From contig JASANH010001643.1 of assembly GCA_030248295.1 (NCBI GenBank), forward strand, positions 620,001 through 684,000: 64,000 nt of DNA, given 5' to 3'. The notes beneath the pieces were generated by a model. It worked only from the letters and a program-made list of their open reading frames with translations. It did not search any database and had not been told where the DNA came from. This stretch comes from Mesodorylaimus sp. YZB2_4. Taxonomy: Eukaryota > Nematoda > Enoplea > Dorylaimida > Dorylaimidae. Position 1 is the stretch's first letter. The number at the start of each line of letters is the position of its first letter. Positions 12,548-21,999 of this stretch are shown here, one piece after another. A program made the translations under genes and the position numbers.

Positions 12548-12992
12548 TGTAAGGGTATCTAGTATGGCTACTAAATGTTAGTCGAAAAGGTTACACGGAT
12601 AGAAAGGCCTGTGCGAGAATATGTAAGAAGGTCGCGAGCAAGTCATAGCCAACAGGAAAGGTTAGGCGTCGGGAATGCAAATGAGAGCTAGTGGTGATTG
12701 AGTGTGTTGGTAGGAAGCGTATCTATCGGCAGTGTGTGGTTGAGGAGTAAATGAAAGGCGGTCGCCCTCTTGTTGGCTTCGATCTACAGCGTCAATCGCA
12801 ACCAGCGGGCAAAACAAAGATAAAATGCAGCGTGTGCAGGTAGAAGACTCCTGCCAAGCTCGCCAGATGTAAACAGGAGAGCCACCACTCAGCTCCTAGT
12901 CTCGATTTACCTCTGCCGCTCTCTCTGCCTGGAACACAGACGTAGGCCTGCACCAACGGGCACGATTACTGGTTATAGAAATAATTAGGACA
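12548..12992 (+). repeat. 3' LTR of the gypsy element
   Basis: Starts TGTAAGGGTATC directly after the polypurine tract. The right boundary is set at the last plausible CA (12992). The 5' LTR is missing, so this cannot be confirmed by comparison. Confidence 0.55.
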
Positions 12993-13082
12993 AGGTGTCC
13001 CGTCTGGCCGGCGCCAGGCCAGGCGGCTCACCCAGGTGCTGCCATCACATTTGCATGCTTCACAGTACTGTAAGACTTAAGC

Positions 13083-13182
13083 GGTGGCTCAGTTGGTTAA
13101 GGCGTTGGCCGTACATTGCTTTGGCCAGCAACCCTGACTGGGAGGTTTCAGTCCGGCTGAGGACTGCAGCGGGCACCTCCAC
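13083..13182 (+). mobile_element. SINE family B, head only
   Basis: The tRNA-like head (A-box tggctcagttggttaaggc; degenerate B-box ggtttcagtcc; then ggctgaggactgcag) matches the full copies at 23046 and 35303. Similarity ends shortly after the head, so this copy lacks the body and tail. Confidence 0.8.
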
Positions 13183-13486
13183 GACAGATCGATCGTGCGC
13201 GAATACACGAGCAGGTATAGATAGAAGAAGGTGGATGGAGCCGAATGCTAGTAGCCAGACACGGCCGGGCCGTACTTGACAAAATCATTAACGTGAACTG
13301 AGGATTCAGAGACAGCAGAGATACCGGTTTGATTGGCTAGATCTGGTCCTGTGCCAAGAAGGGCAGAACACGCGGAAGTGACTTACGGGCTGGAAACACA
13401 CGTGCCGTGCCGTGCGGACAGGCGAAGAAGGAACGATTTGCACGGTGAGGTGCGGGTTACAGTCAGGATGCTAAAGCTCAGCTCAA

Positions 13487-13647
13487 AGCCTCTCGACTCG
13501 TTTGCACGTGACAGAGCGAAAAGCAGAGAGATGCAGAGCTGACGACGAGAGTACATACGAGTACCCTAGCGCAGAGAAACGGATAGGTTTCGCGGCAATG
13601 AGAGGACATTGCGCGACAATGACATCTTTGCTGAAGCACATCACATA
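13487..13647 (+). repeat. Dispersed repeat R, copy 1
   Basis: Starts gcctctcgactcg and shares gtgacagagcgaaaa, cagagctgacgacga, gtacatacgag, gaaacggatagg and tttgctgaagcacatca, in order, with 23539-23705. No coding sequence is recognised. Confidence 0.75.
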
Positions 13648-13890
13648 ATGCGAAAAATCTTCACCGGAATGGTCATGCCATGATGAAGTCTCGTGTGATC
13701 GATCGTGAACGGAATTTCGAATGTGTTGACCTGATTTGGTGTTCGATGTTTGATGATGGTGCCCTTGTATCTCCTTGAAATAGTGCAGCGTTAAAAAAGG
13801 GGCAAGCCGACTAACACAGTCCCTAAAGGGGTTGAGCTCCTTTGCCGTTTGATTCCAGCAGATAAAGCGGCGGATATATAATTCCCGTGA
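13648..13890 (+). pseudogene. 3' end and UTR copy of an SH2-kinase family gene
   Basis: Similar to 22790-23040 and to 42985-43160. It starts with the last codons of the kinase (tgcgaaaaatcttcaccggaatgg, compare ...CLEKFFAGMF), then the stop region and the 3' flank containing gatgtttgatgatggtgccc and gattccagcagataaagcgg. No kinase domain is present here. It joins repeat R directly. Confidence 0.7.
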
Positions 13891-14606
13891 CTAGCAAATT
13901 GCAGCATCTAATTTGTATACGGTGGGTGGGTGTGACAGTGTTGTGGTTTTGAAGGACCCGTGCATAAGAGTACCTTCGATAATTCTAATTTTTGCAGGTT
14001 TTTTGTTGGAGAAAAGAGGGAAAAGAGCAAAATAGGAGTGACTGTACTTACGGCATAGTCTGTAAGATCGGATATACAGTGCATGTACGAGGTCGAAAGG
14101 GCCTAGTGGTGCGCCACATATACTGTAACAGGTAGGTGTTACTCTAGCGCAGATTCGAATGTGACTGTTGGAAAGATGTTCACGCCAGTGTGAGTAGATT
14201 AAATGGATGACAAGCGATTGGATTATCTTTATCTGACGTCATTTGATAGTTTTTGACATATTCTGGTCGTCTCAGTGATAAGTGACTTCCGCCTTGTTCC
14301 CCGCAGGGTAGGGTGCTTGCAAGAGTATCAGATAGTCTTTAGTGTTTGTGTCACAGCATCAGCTTCAATCAGACTGAAAGAATAACTCGTCTAGGCTGGT
14401 AGTCGAGTGTTGCTGCCTGCCAAATAGAGCATCTCAGCCAGGTCACAAGTGACTCTTTAACGTGATCAGCAAGGGAGGGCCGTCAACATTCGCAATCACA
14501 AGAGCAGCAGGAAACTTACACAGTAAGCACTTGGCTAGCACCATCACTGTCTGTCACAACCGTTTTTGGATCACTGGTCACAACTCGCAGCCCTCACGAC
14601 CAGAGG
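13891..14606. other. Gene-free stretch
   Basis: Downstream flank of the serpin gene. No exon, SINE or RNA gene recognised. Confidence 0.4.
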
Positions 14607-16013
14607 TTATGGCGACGGTGGCATCGGACCAAGCGCGCTGGGTCGCCTGACCTGGGCAGTCATCCAGACGGCATTGGTGACGTGGTGGTAGAAGAGGATG
14701 AGAAATGGCTGATCGCATTCGAACTCGATCGGGGACTCGTTCCATTCGGGCTCGCTCTCCAATGGGCCACCGTTTTCAGCCAATTTGATTACGACTTCGT
14801 GGTAGAGTTGGCCCAAGGACACAGCGCCGCCTCGCCTGGCGATTCCTTCGAAAGCTGGATGATGAACATTGAGCCAGGCATTGACACCGAGATCAGACAA
14901 CGATTTGCGCAGTTCGACGTTGAAAGCCATGTGAAGTTTCGGGACTGACAGTCGAACTCGTCGAGGGCGGCAGCAGCTGATCACGCTCATCACCCGATTG
15001 CCAGTTAGGTGATTGACCACTTCTTGCAAGTGGAACCGTTTGACAGGGACCAGGAAGTAGACAGTGGCAGCCTGCGCGCGGCAAGGGATTCCGACGATTT
15101 GAACGACCACACCCGGACTCAGATCGCCTTGCACGTAGGGCAACATTGACTCTCGATGCATCATTTTCACTCGCCTCGACTGAAAACCCAAAATCCGATT
15201 ACTAAAAATAAGAAAAAATGCCAAAGCAAATTACCGTATCTTCCGACTCGTGGAATGTCCCGTCCTTGGTGCATTTTTTGGAGAATCGGTTCTTCCACCA
15301 AGGATGGACGAACACGCCGACAGTGCCGATCATGCAGTTGGCGTATTTCGATAGTTTCTTTTGTTCGAGCGGGATGATGTCGGTCAGTCGGCTGTCGGAT
15401 TCCTCACGGATGAACTGATTGATTGCCTCGATGACTTCTTGCGGATTCTTGCTCGAAACCAGTTTTTGCAGCTTCACCCCGAACCTAGAAAATAGCGCCG
15501 ATTACCAGTCCGATCAAAACCCTTAGCAGGGCCTACTTGTCTTCCATCTTCTCGGAGAAGTCCTTGTCCAAACGTCGATTGGAAGGCAAGAACAAGGACG
15601 ACACGACGACCCACTTGTACGCGGCTTGATCGTCCGACAGCTTGGCCATTTCTTTCGCCATTTTGTCGAAATTGGTCGGATTTTTGCCGAACAGAGCATT
15701 GCACATCTCCTCCTTATCCTCGTCCTCGGAAGCTCGACTCAGGCCGCCCAGCAAGACGAACAATGAGCCAGAAGCGATAGCCACGTTCGCCCTTTCCTTC
15801 ACTGAGGCCACGTTTCGGAACAGCTTTAAAGGGCACTGGTGTTGGTCAGGGAATCCTACACTGTTATAACAGGCACTTTACCGAGAATCCAAAGCGGTTC
15901 AGCCACGCCGAGAAGTTGCGCAACTGATGCCTGATCGTTTCCGTTTGCTCTTTCTTCGGCGAGGGTGACCTCTTGGGCGCATTCGTTTCTCGGCCACTTC
16001 GCAATTCGGCCAT
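14607..16013 (-). CDS. Serpin-fold protein, probably non-inhibitory
   Basis: 413 residues in four exons (16013-15882, 15823-15537, 15484-15235, 15179-14607), all GT-AG with short introns. The fold is recognisable along its length: the N-terminal helix (LRNFSAWLNRFGFSLF), IASGSLFVLLGGLS, the long VKLQKLVSSKNPQEVIEAIN region, a breach/shutter-like VGVFVHPWWKNRF, VKMMHRE, and the terminal FECDQPFLILFYHHVTN. No signal peptide is seen (MAELRSGRET...), which suggests an intracellular protein. The part that should be the reactive-centre hinge (usually Glu-Glu-Gly-Thr-Glu followed by alanines) reads KLAENGGPLESEPEW. The loop looks about ten residues short and has no small-residue run. By serpin family rules such a loop cannot insert into sheet A, so protease trapping is unlikely. 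The next gene, RPB10, is divergent, 304 bp away. Confidence 0.85.
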
Positions 16014-16632
<619 letters not shown>

Positions 16633-16705
16633 CTTACATCGATCCGACTTTCGTCTGAGACTTTATTTATAAATTTTCTCTTGACTGCCTGGCAAATAAG
16701 TGGTC

Positions 16706-16984
16706 ATGATTTTTGGAAGTGCTCTTTTTCGCTACGTTATTCCTCGCGTTTTGAAATCAGTGACCATCAAGCCGTCTGGTACTAACGTCATTTATCGGCA
16801 TCTTCTCACAGGTCCCAGTGGCGCCGTTCTTCCTGAACCGAAGAAATTTGGATTTCCCTTATTAAAAATATTTTTGGTTTTGACACCCGGGATCTACGTC
16901 GGAGCTTCGATTGCTAAAAACGGAGCCACAATTTTAGAAGAAAACGAAATCTTCGTTCCGCAAGACGACGAAGACGAAGATTAA
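16706..16984 (+). CDS. SMDT1: Essential MCU regulator, mitochondrial (EMRE)
   Basis: 92 residues in a single exon; the first true ATG is at 16706. The N-terminus is short, basic and amphipathic (FRYVIPRVLKSVTIKPS), fitting a mitochondrial presequence. It is followed by the family signature SGAVLPEPKKFGFPLLK, one membrane helix (IFLVLTPGIYVGASIA), and NGATILEENEIFVP with an acidic tail, QDDEDED. In animals EMRE bridges the calcium uniporter pore MCU and the gatekeeper MICU1 in the inner membrane; the acidic tail contacts MICU1. The helix motif is G-A-S-I-A where the human protein has GxxxS, so the last position is Ala. Lies 73 bp after RPB10 and 80 bp before the next start codon. Confidence 0.92.
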   Translation: MIFGSALFRYVIPRVLKSVTIKPSGTNVIYRHLLTGPSGAVLPEPKKFGFPLLKIFLVLTPGIYVGASIAKNGATILEENEIFVPQDDEDED

Positions 16985-17021
16985 TCGAATCGTTGGTATC
17001 ACTTGATCACATCGGCTTTCA

Positions 17022-17022
17022 G
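17022..17022 (+). other. Candidate acceptor upstream of the 17065 start codon
   Basis: The sequence gctttcag ends at 17022 between the EMRE stop and the next ATG. In an organism with spliced-leader trans-splicing this is where a leader would join. It is only a motif match. Confidence 0.3.
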
Positions 17023-17064
17023 TCTTCCTTTTTTTGGTTTATTTGGTGTCGGTTTTATTTCATT

Positions 17065-17493
17065 ATGCTTCAGAAATTAGTCAAGTCTTCCACTGATTCC
17101 ACCCCAGTCGATTTGCCGCCTCCGCCTACCATCGATAAGATGTTATCGGATTTAGCGAAGATGCGTCCCAGCGATCCAGTTTTACAAATAGCAACATTCA
17201 ATTCCTTCTTGACCGATTTGGGAGAAAAGCCGGATTTAGAGGGCTCTCGTTCCGTCAGTTACGATGAAACATCTAAATCGCTGTCGAAACTATCATCGTC
17301 CATCGATGAGATTCGAGACGCCGGCGAACTACTTGGCGAGAAACGTCAGCACCTGAAGGCCCTCACTCAAACGGCTAATGAAAAACGGAAAGAATTAGAA
17401 ACCATTGTCAATTGGCGCGCATCAGAAGCATCTACCGCATCTATTGAGGAAAAGGCGGAAGCGGCTGATCCAGAAAACGGTTTGAGTAGCTAA
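17065..17493 (+). CDS. Small coiled-coil protein of unknown function
   Basis: 142 residues from the ATG at 17065 (MLQKLVKSSTDSTP), single exon. An in-frame start at or near 16993 would add a hydrophobic, Phe/Trp-rich stretch and looks like untranslated leader. There is a Pro-rich segment (VDLPPPPTIDKM) and then about 75 residues of predicted helix with heptad spacing (SLSKLSSSIDEIRDAGELLG, then KRQHLKALTQTANEKRKELE), and an acidic tail. No domain is recognised. Size and shape recall small subunits of BLOC/BORC-type or kinetochore complexes, but I cannot name a family. The closeness to EMRE (80 bp) suggests co-transcription. Confidence 0.7.
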   Translation: MLQKLVKSSTDSTPVDLPPPPTIDKMLSDLAKMRPSDPVLQIATFNSFLTDLGEKPDLEGSRSVSYDETSKSLSKLSSSIDEIRDAGELLGEKRQHLKALTQTANEKRKELETIVNWRASEASTASIEEKAEAADPENGLSS

Positions 17494-17704
17494 AAAATGT
17501 TTTCACTGATCAGAAATGTGAAGGTTTGCGCTGCTTTTTCGGGTCGCGTATTTGCTTTCATGGCGTTGTGAAATGTTGAGTAAAAATTCGGGAAGTACGT
17601 ATTTTTTGTTTCTAGTGAGCTTTTAATTCGTCAGGGACGAAGCTATATCTTTGTGAATAATGGTTAATGAGCTGGGATCGTCCGAAATGTTTATCTTTTG
17701 TCCG

Positions 17705-17713
17705 CTTTTTCAG
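17705..17713 (+). other. Acceptor-like CTTTTTCAG directly before the zinc-finger ATG
   Basis: The run cttttt and cag end exactly at the A of the ATG at 17714. This is the shape of a trans-splice acceptor, or of an acceptor for an upstream 5' exon that I cannot find. It also argues against the in-frame ATG at 17660 being the true start. Confidence 0.45.
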
Positions 17714-20700
17714 ATGAATATGAACCCGGAATCAAAGTTGGGTTCCTATTCAAGCAGCGAGCAGCGTCGGATGTCGTTAGAAGCTCTAAGCTTGCGTCGA
17801 TCGAACACCAACGATTACAATTACGATTCTGGCGAGACGGACGCCTTGGGCTGTGTATCGGCTATTGGTGAGACTGAACGAGATCATGCAGAGCTTTTGG
17901 AAGAAGCGGATGGGGGCGATGACGATGCAGGTACATTTGTTTAAATAGTCTTCGTGGGGATAAATTGAATGAAGTGTTTGCTTTCCAGGGTTTGCAGCTA
18001 TTGAGCTCTTGAGGCCGCCGTCAGCGTCGATGGACGATCCAAGTGCACATTCTGAGGACGCTTCATTGATGGATGAAGGCGGCCACGATGAAATGGGTCA
18101 GCCGTCATCGTCACGACGGGGCAGCAGCAATGGAATCGACTTGTCCTTCATGAACTTGGAGGAACTGCTTTACCATCTGAAACAGGAGATCACCGCTTCT
18201 GTATCGCAAGTGGAATCTGATCGGCGTCATCAACAGTCTACTGGAACGTCGCCAGTCCAAATAGCGAAGAAATTCGTTTGGAGTGGACACGCGAAAAATT
18301 TATTGGAAAGCGCAATAGGCAAAATGAAAAACGGTCAACAATTGGAAACGAACGGATGCTATACTGACGAATACTACGATACGCTGAATCGAATTCTTCT
18401 ACCGCTATGGCCGCAAGGTTGGATGTCGACGAGCGAGCTGGGTAAAATGATTCGCCATTTATCGGCGGCAGATCGATTCGGAGACGACAATGAGGACCAT
18501 GACCAGGACGAGGGTAGCGAGCATTACGCAAGTGGCCAAAATTTTGGTAGCGACGATGGCTCAGCGAATTCCGTATATTCGAATGCAATAACCGATCCGC
18601 AAGGAATGGATGCTGCTTACTCGAGCGGTGGCGAGTCGCCCGTGGCTGCAAGTTCATACTCAGGAACATCAAATCGGCATGGAAATAATGGAAGCGGACC
18701 AGCAACTAGCGGAACTGCTATGTGCTTTATTTGTGACCGATCGTTTCAAAGCGCCCATTTATTGAAGATTCACATCAGTCACATGCACACGCCCAAAGCT
18801 TTGGTTTGTCCACAGTGTCACAGTCGTCATAGTACTTTAAATGGCTTGCGTTTTCATTTTTCGACCAAGCACAAAGGACTTTCGCAACGATTCATCAACG
18901 AATTGATACCACCGATGCCTGTGGGGCAAATGATTTCAATGTCCAAGGCTAATTCGAATCAGTCAGCGTCGAGTGCTACAGCGACCGCCTATATTGAATC
19001 TCGTCCCATTGGTTCTCTTGAAAATTCATCGACTTTAGGCGGCGGCAAAACGACGTCGACGATTCGAAATCAACTACCTCATCGTTCCTCTGCTTTGTTT
19101 GGATTACAAAACGGTAATTCCACGTCATCGACTCAGGAATGCGCCGAAGTGGAATGCTCAAGTTGCAAGAACAAATTCGCTTCCGTCGGAGCACTGAAGG
19201 CGCATATCAGTATGATGCATACGGAGAAGAACATACGGTGCCGATATTGTTCAAATATGTACGCCACTCAACGGGCTATGCTGCAGCATACTTATCTGAA
19301 ACATCACAAGGAACGCAACTGTCAATGTCCCCAATGCGGGGAGACATTTCGAACTGCAGGATTGGCCAATTTGCATCGACGCTATGCCCACGCCTGCAAC
19401 CCGACATCGGCGTCAACGTCGCCTTCAGCGAAAGTGGGAACGATGCAAGGACAATTGTTGGGGAACGAATTGCAAAAGGAATCTTTGACGGGGCGAAACG
19501 ATGGCGGGCATTCCGGCCCATTGGCGGTGACCATTCAGTCGGCCATGAGCAGAATACGAGGAAACGGAAAGTACCATTGCAGGGATTGCGGTGCTGGATT
19601 TCCAATGCCCAGTGCCGTTTGGGCTCATCGTAAGAAGGAGCACAGTGAGTCAACTTCGATCAAGAAACGAGGCCTATTTTCGGTAAGAAGCAGCAACATA
19701 TATGGCTTTGTCTTTTCCTAATGATTTTTGTTTTATAGTTATCTGATCCAAAGCGTGTCGTTGGTGGTCAAATATTCGGGCACGATCTCCTGCGTCAATC
19801 GAAGGACACGACTGCTAATGGCAAGAAGAAGATGCGAGTCAAATGTTCGGCATGTAGTGCAATATTTTCGAACGGATACGCTTGTTATTTGCATAAGAAG
19901 AAGATACACGGAGAGGAATCCATTCGACGCGAATTGAATTTATCAGAACGATCGTCGACGGCGACATCGATGAGTGCTGCTACGATTAAAGGAACGTCGG
20001 GATCGAAAATGACCGCAGCTAGTTCGACGATGGATGTAACGTCGACAGTGCCCTTGCCGATGCCCTCAACCACTGCAGAGAATCTCAATATTCAATTGCT
20101 GGGATCGGGGCTGGTTAATCAAGCGCGGATTTCGACGTCGTCGTCGTCATCGCGAGATTCGTCGCCGTTTTATCGAGGCGGCGATTCATTGTTGGCTGAA
20201 GGTATTGTCCGTCGGCGCTACGAATTCCATTGTCAATGCGGCATGACATTCTACAACGGATTCGCCTTCTCCCGTCACCGACAGCGTACTGGGTGTAGCG
20301 ATGGCGTCCGTGGAGTGGTGGTCAAGGAGTCGGTGTGCGGTGTTTGCTCGGAAGTGTTCCCGAGCACTGAACTGCTGAACGAACATTTTGTAAGCAGTCA
20401 CGGCGGAAGCGTTTTGTCTCACGCGTCTGCGTCGGCATCCGTAGTACCAAAGTTTGGTTCACCGTCTGGAGGGACACCAAATAACGCCATCGGAGGTGAG
20501 ATAGAAGAAGGAATTTCTAGAAACCAAAATGAAGACGCTGCGAGCAAGGAGATTCGTGAAACTAATTCTGGCGGATCTTCGGATTATCGATTGCCACGCG
20601 CATCGACCACCGGATCTCAACAGCAGCGAATGGGAGCAACGGCCACGGCCTACGTTACCACGACGGTCCTGAAAAGACGCGCAGACACGCCGCCATCAAC

Positions 20701-21172
20701 GCCGTCATCTTCGAGCCAACAAGCGAAGCGAGATAAATCTTCGACTCCTTCGGTGAATTCAGCCATTGGAGTAGTGGCACCAGCCGATGTTGTGCCATCA
20801 TCGATTTCATTGGAGCGGTTCCCAGCCCGATGCCTATATTGCCCATACGAAACCATGTCCATCGACGCGTTGGACGAACATCGACGCCGGCACGAGAAAC
20901 CCGCCAACTGCATATCGATGGGCCAAACGTCAGGTCGAAATTCGTGCCCGTATTGCACATACGTGACGGACAGCGTCACAAACTACGTTCGTCACGCGGC
21001 TATCCATTTCGTGCACAAGAGCGGTGGTCTCGAATTGAGGACAACAATGAAGAAACCAGAAAATATGGAAGCGAACAAGAAGCGTAATTTGGCGTGCACT
21101 TATTGCGGGCGACGTTTTGTGAACACTACGGAGCTGATGGAGCACGAGTTTATGCATGGTACTGGTAAGTGA
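17714..21172 (+). CDS. C2H2 zinc-finger protein with about 12 fingers
   Basis: 1114 residues in three exons (17714-17930, 17989-19682, 19739-21172), joined in phase. The N-terminal 230 residues are Ser/Asp/Glu-rich with no fingers. C2H2 or C2H2-like units follow in groups: CFICDRSF, CPQCHSRH, CSSCKNKF, CRYCSNMY, CPQCGETF and CRDCGAGF (exon 2), then CSACSAIF, a degenerate CQCGMTF unit ending in Cys, CGVCSEVF, CLYCPYET, CPYCTYVT and CTYCGRRF (exon 3). Linkers are long and Ser/Thr-rich, not the TGEKP type, which suggests a chromatin or developmental regulator rather than a KRAB-like array. A putative DNA-binding nuclear protein. The stop TGA at 21170-21172 overlaps a strong donor (ACTG|GTAAGTGA), so a further exon is possible; I could not find one downstream. 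No orthologue can be named. Confidence 0.88.
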
Positions 21173-21999
21173 TGGGGATTAAAAGAAGTTTCAAAAAAGA
21201 GTGGTTTCATCGGCAATGACCAGTTGTGGGGTCCAAAGAAAGTCTTGTGCTTTTTGGCAGCTTTTTACTTTCGGCCGACTTGCTGAAGTTGTACAAAGGT
21301 TCTTGAAATTGATTGATAATTTCTTCTGTCACAGCACATTTGATTGCTTGGCGATATTTAGCTTTTTTGCATTGAAACTTTACTCGGGCGATGAGTTTTT
21401 GTTGGCGGTTACAGCAACTCTAGATCTTCTCTGACAGGGCATATTCGATTTCCAGTAGGCTTCTGTTTTGTTGTTTGACAAATAATTGATTTGTTCGTGC
21501 AAATGTCTTGAGATTTTTTGAAAATGAGGCTTGTATCTTTCGCAGGTGTTACAGGTCATCCGACTGTTTTACCTTGACTTTTTTACCTTCTTATAGTATC
21601 GATGGTATTTTTGTGAACCAGTACTATGACGTGTGATTAATATGCATCAATGGCACTCGCCTAATAAGGCTTTCGGTTGGTGATTTTCCACCGCGCTGCT
21701 ATGATTATTTGCATGTGCTCGTTTGTAACCCGATCAACGTTTTTTTTGCGAGCTTTACTCTTTTTGAGCGTTCTCTGTAATATACTCGACTCAAGCACTC
21801 CTTACCGTAAACCTTTACGAATTTCTCATGTCATCTACGTATTATAATATGTAAACAATGAATGTTGCATCTACGAGCAGAATCGACCACTGCAGTCACG
21901 AATTTGCAAATCTTTGAATTAGATACAAAGGGTATAAAGCCCGAACCAGAAAAGAGCTCAGGCGAAAAACTCATCTCATTCGGATGAAGAAGCACAGAG
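21173..21999. other. Gene-free stretch between convergent genes
   Basis: 3' flanks of the zinc-finger gene (plus) and the ADISSP homologue (minus). No finger-like exon is seen that would extend the zinc-finger gene. Confidence 0.45.

Larger units (their letters stand above)
7626..12992 (+). mobile_element. 5'-truncated Ty3/gypsy LTR retrotransposon, interrupted
   Basis: The 3' half of a Ty3/gypsy element. In order: the end of the RNase H domain (IEIKHRPGAANGN, 7690-7730), integrase (7835-8791), an interruption by a BEL/Pao-like element (8792-11843), the integrase C-terminal region (12040-12369), a polypurine tract (12536-12547) and a 3' LTR beginning TGTAAGGG at 12548. Gag, protease and reverse transcriptase are missing; the 5' break lies at the satellite array. 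Stops and frame changes make it non-autonomous. The LTR end at about 12992 (aattaggaca) is a guess, because the 5' LTR is absent. Confidence 0.88.

Noticed and set aside
16993-17064. N-terminal extension of the coiled-coil protein with a Phe/Trp-rich hydrophobic segment
   Set aside because: Contains an acceptor-like TTTCAG; composition is unlike the rest of the protein. The ATG at 17065 is a better start.
17660-17713. Upstream in-frame ATG adding 18 residues to the zinc-finger protein
   Set aside because: The stretch contains a polypyrimidine tract and CAG directly before the ATG at 17714, so it is more likely intron or trans-spliced leader.
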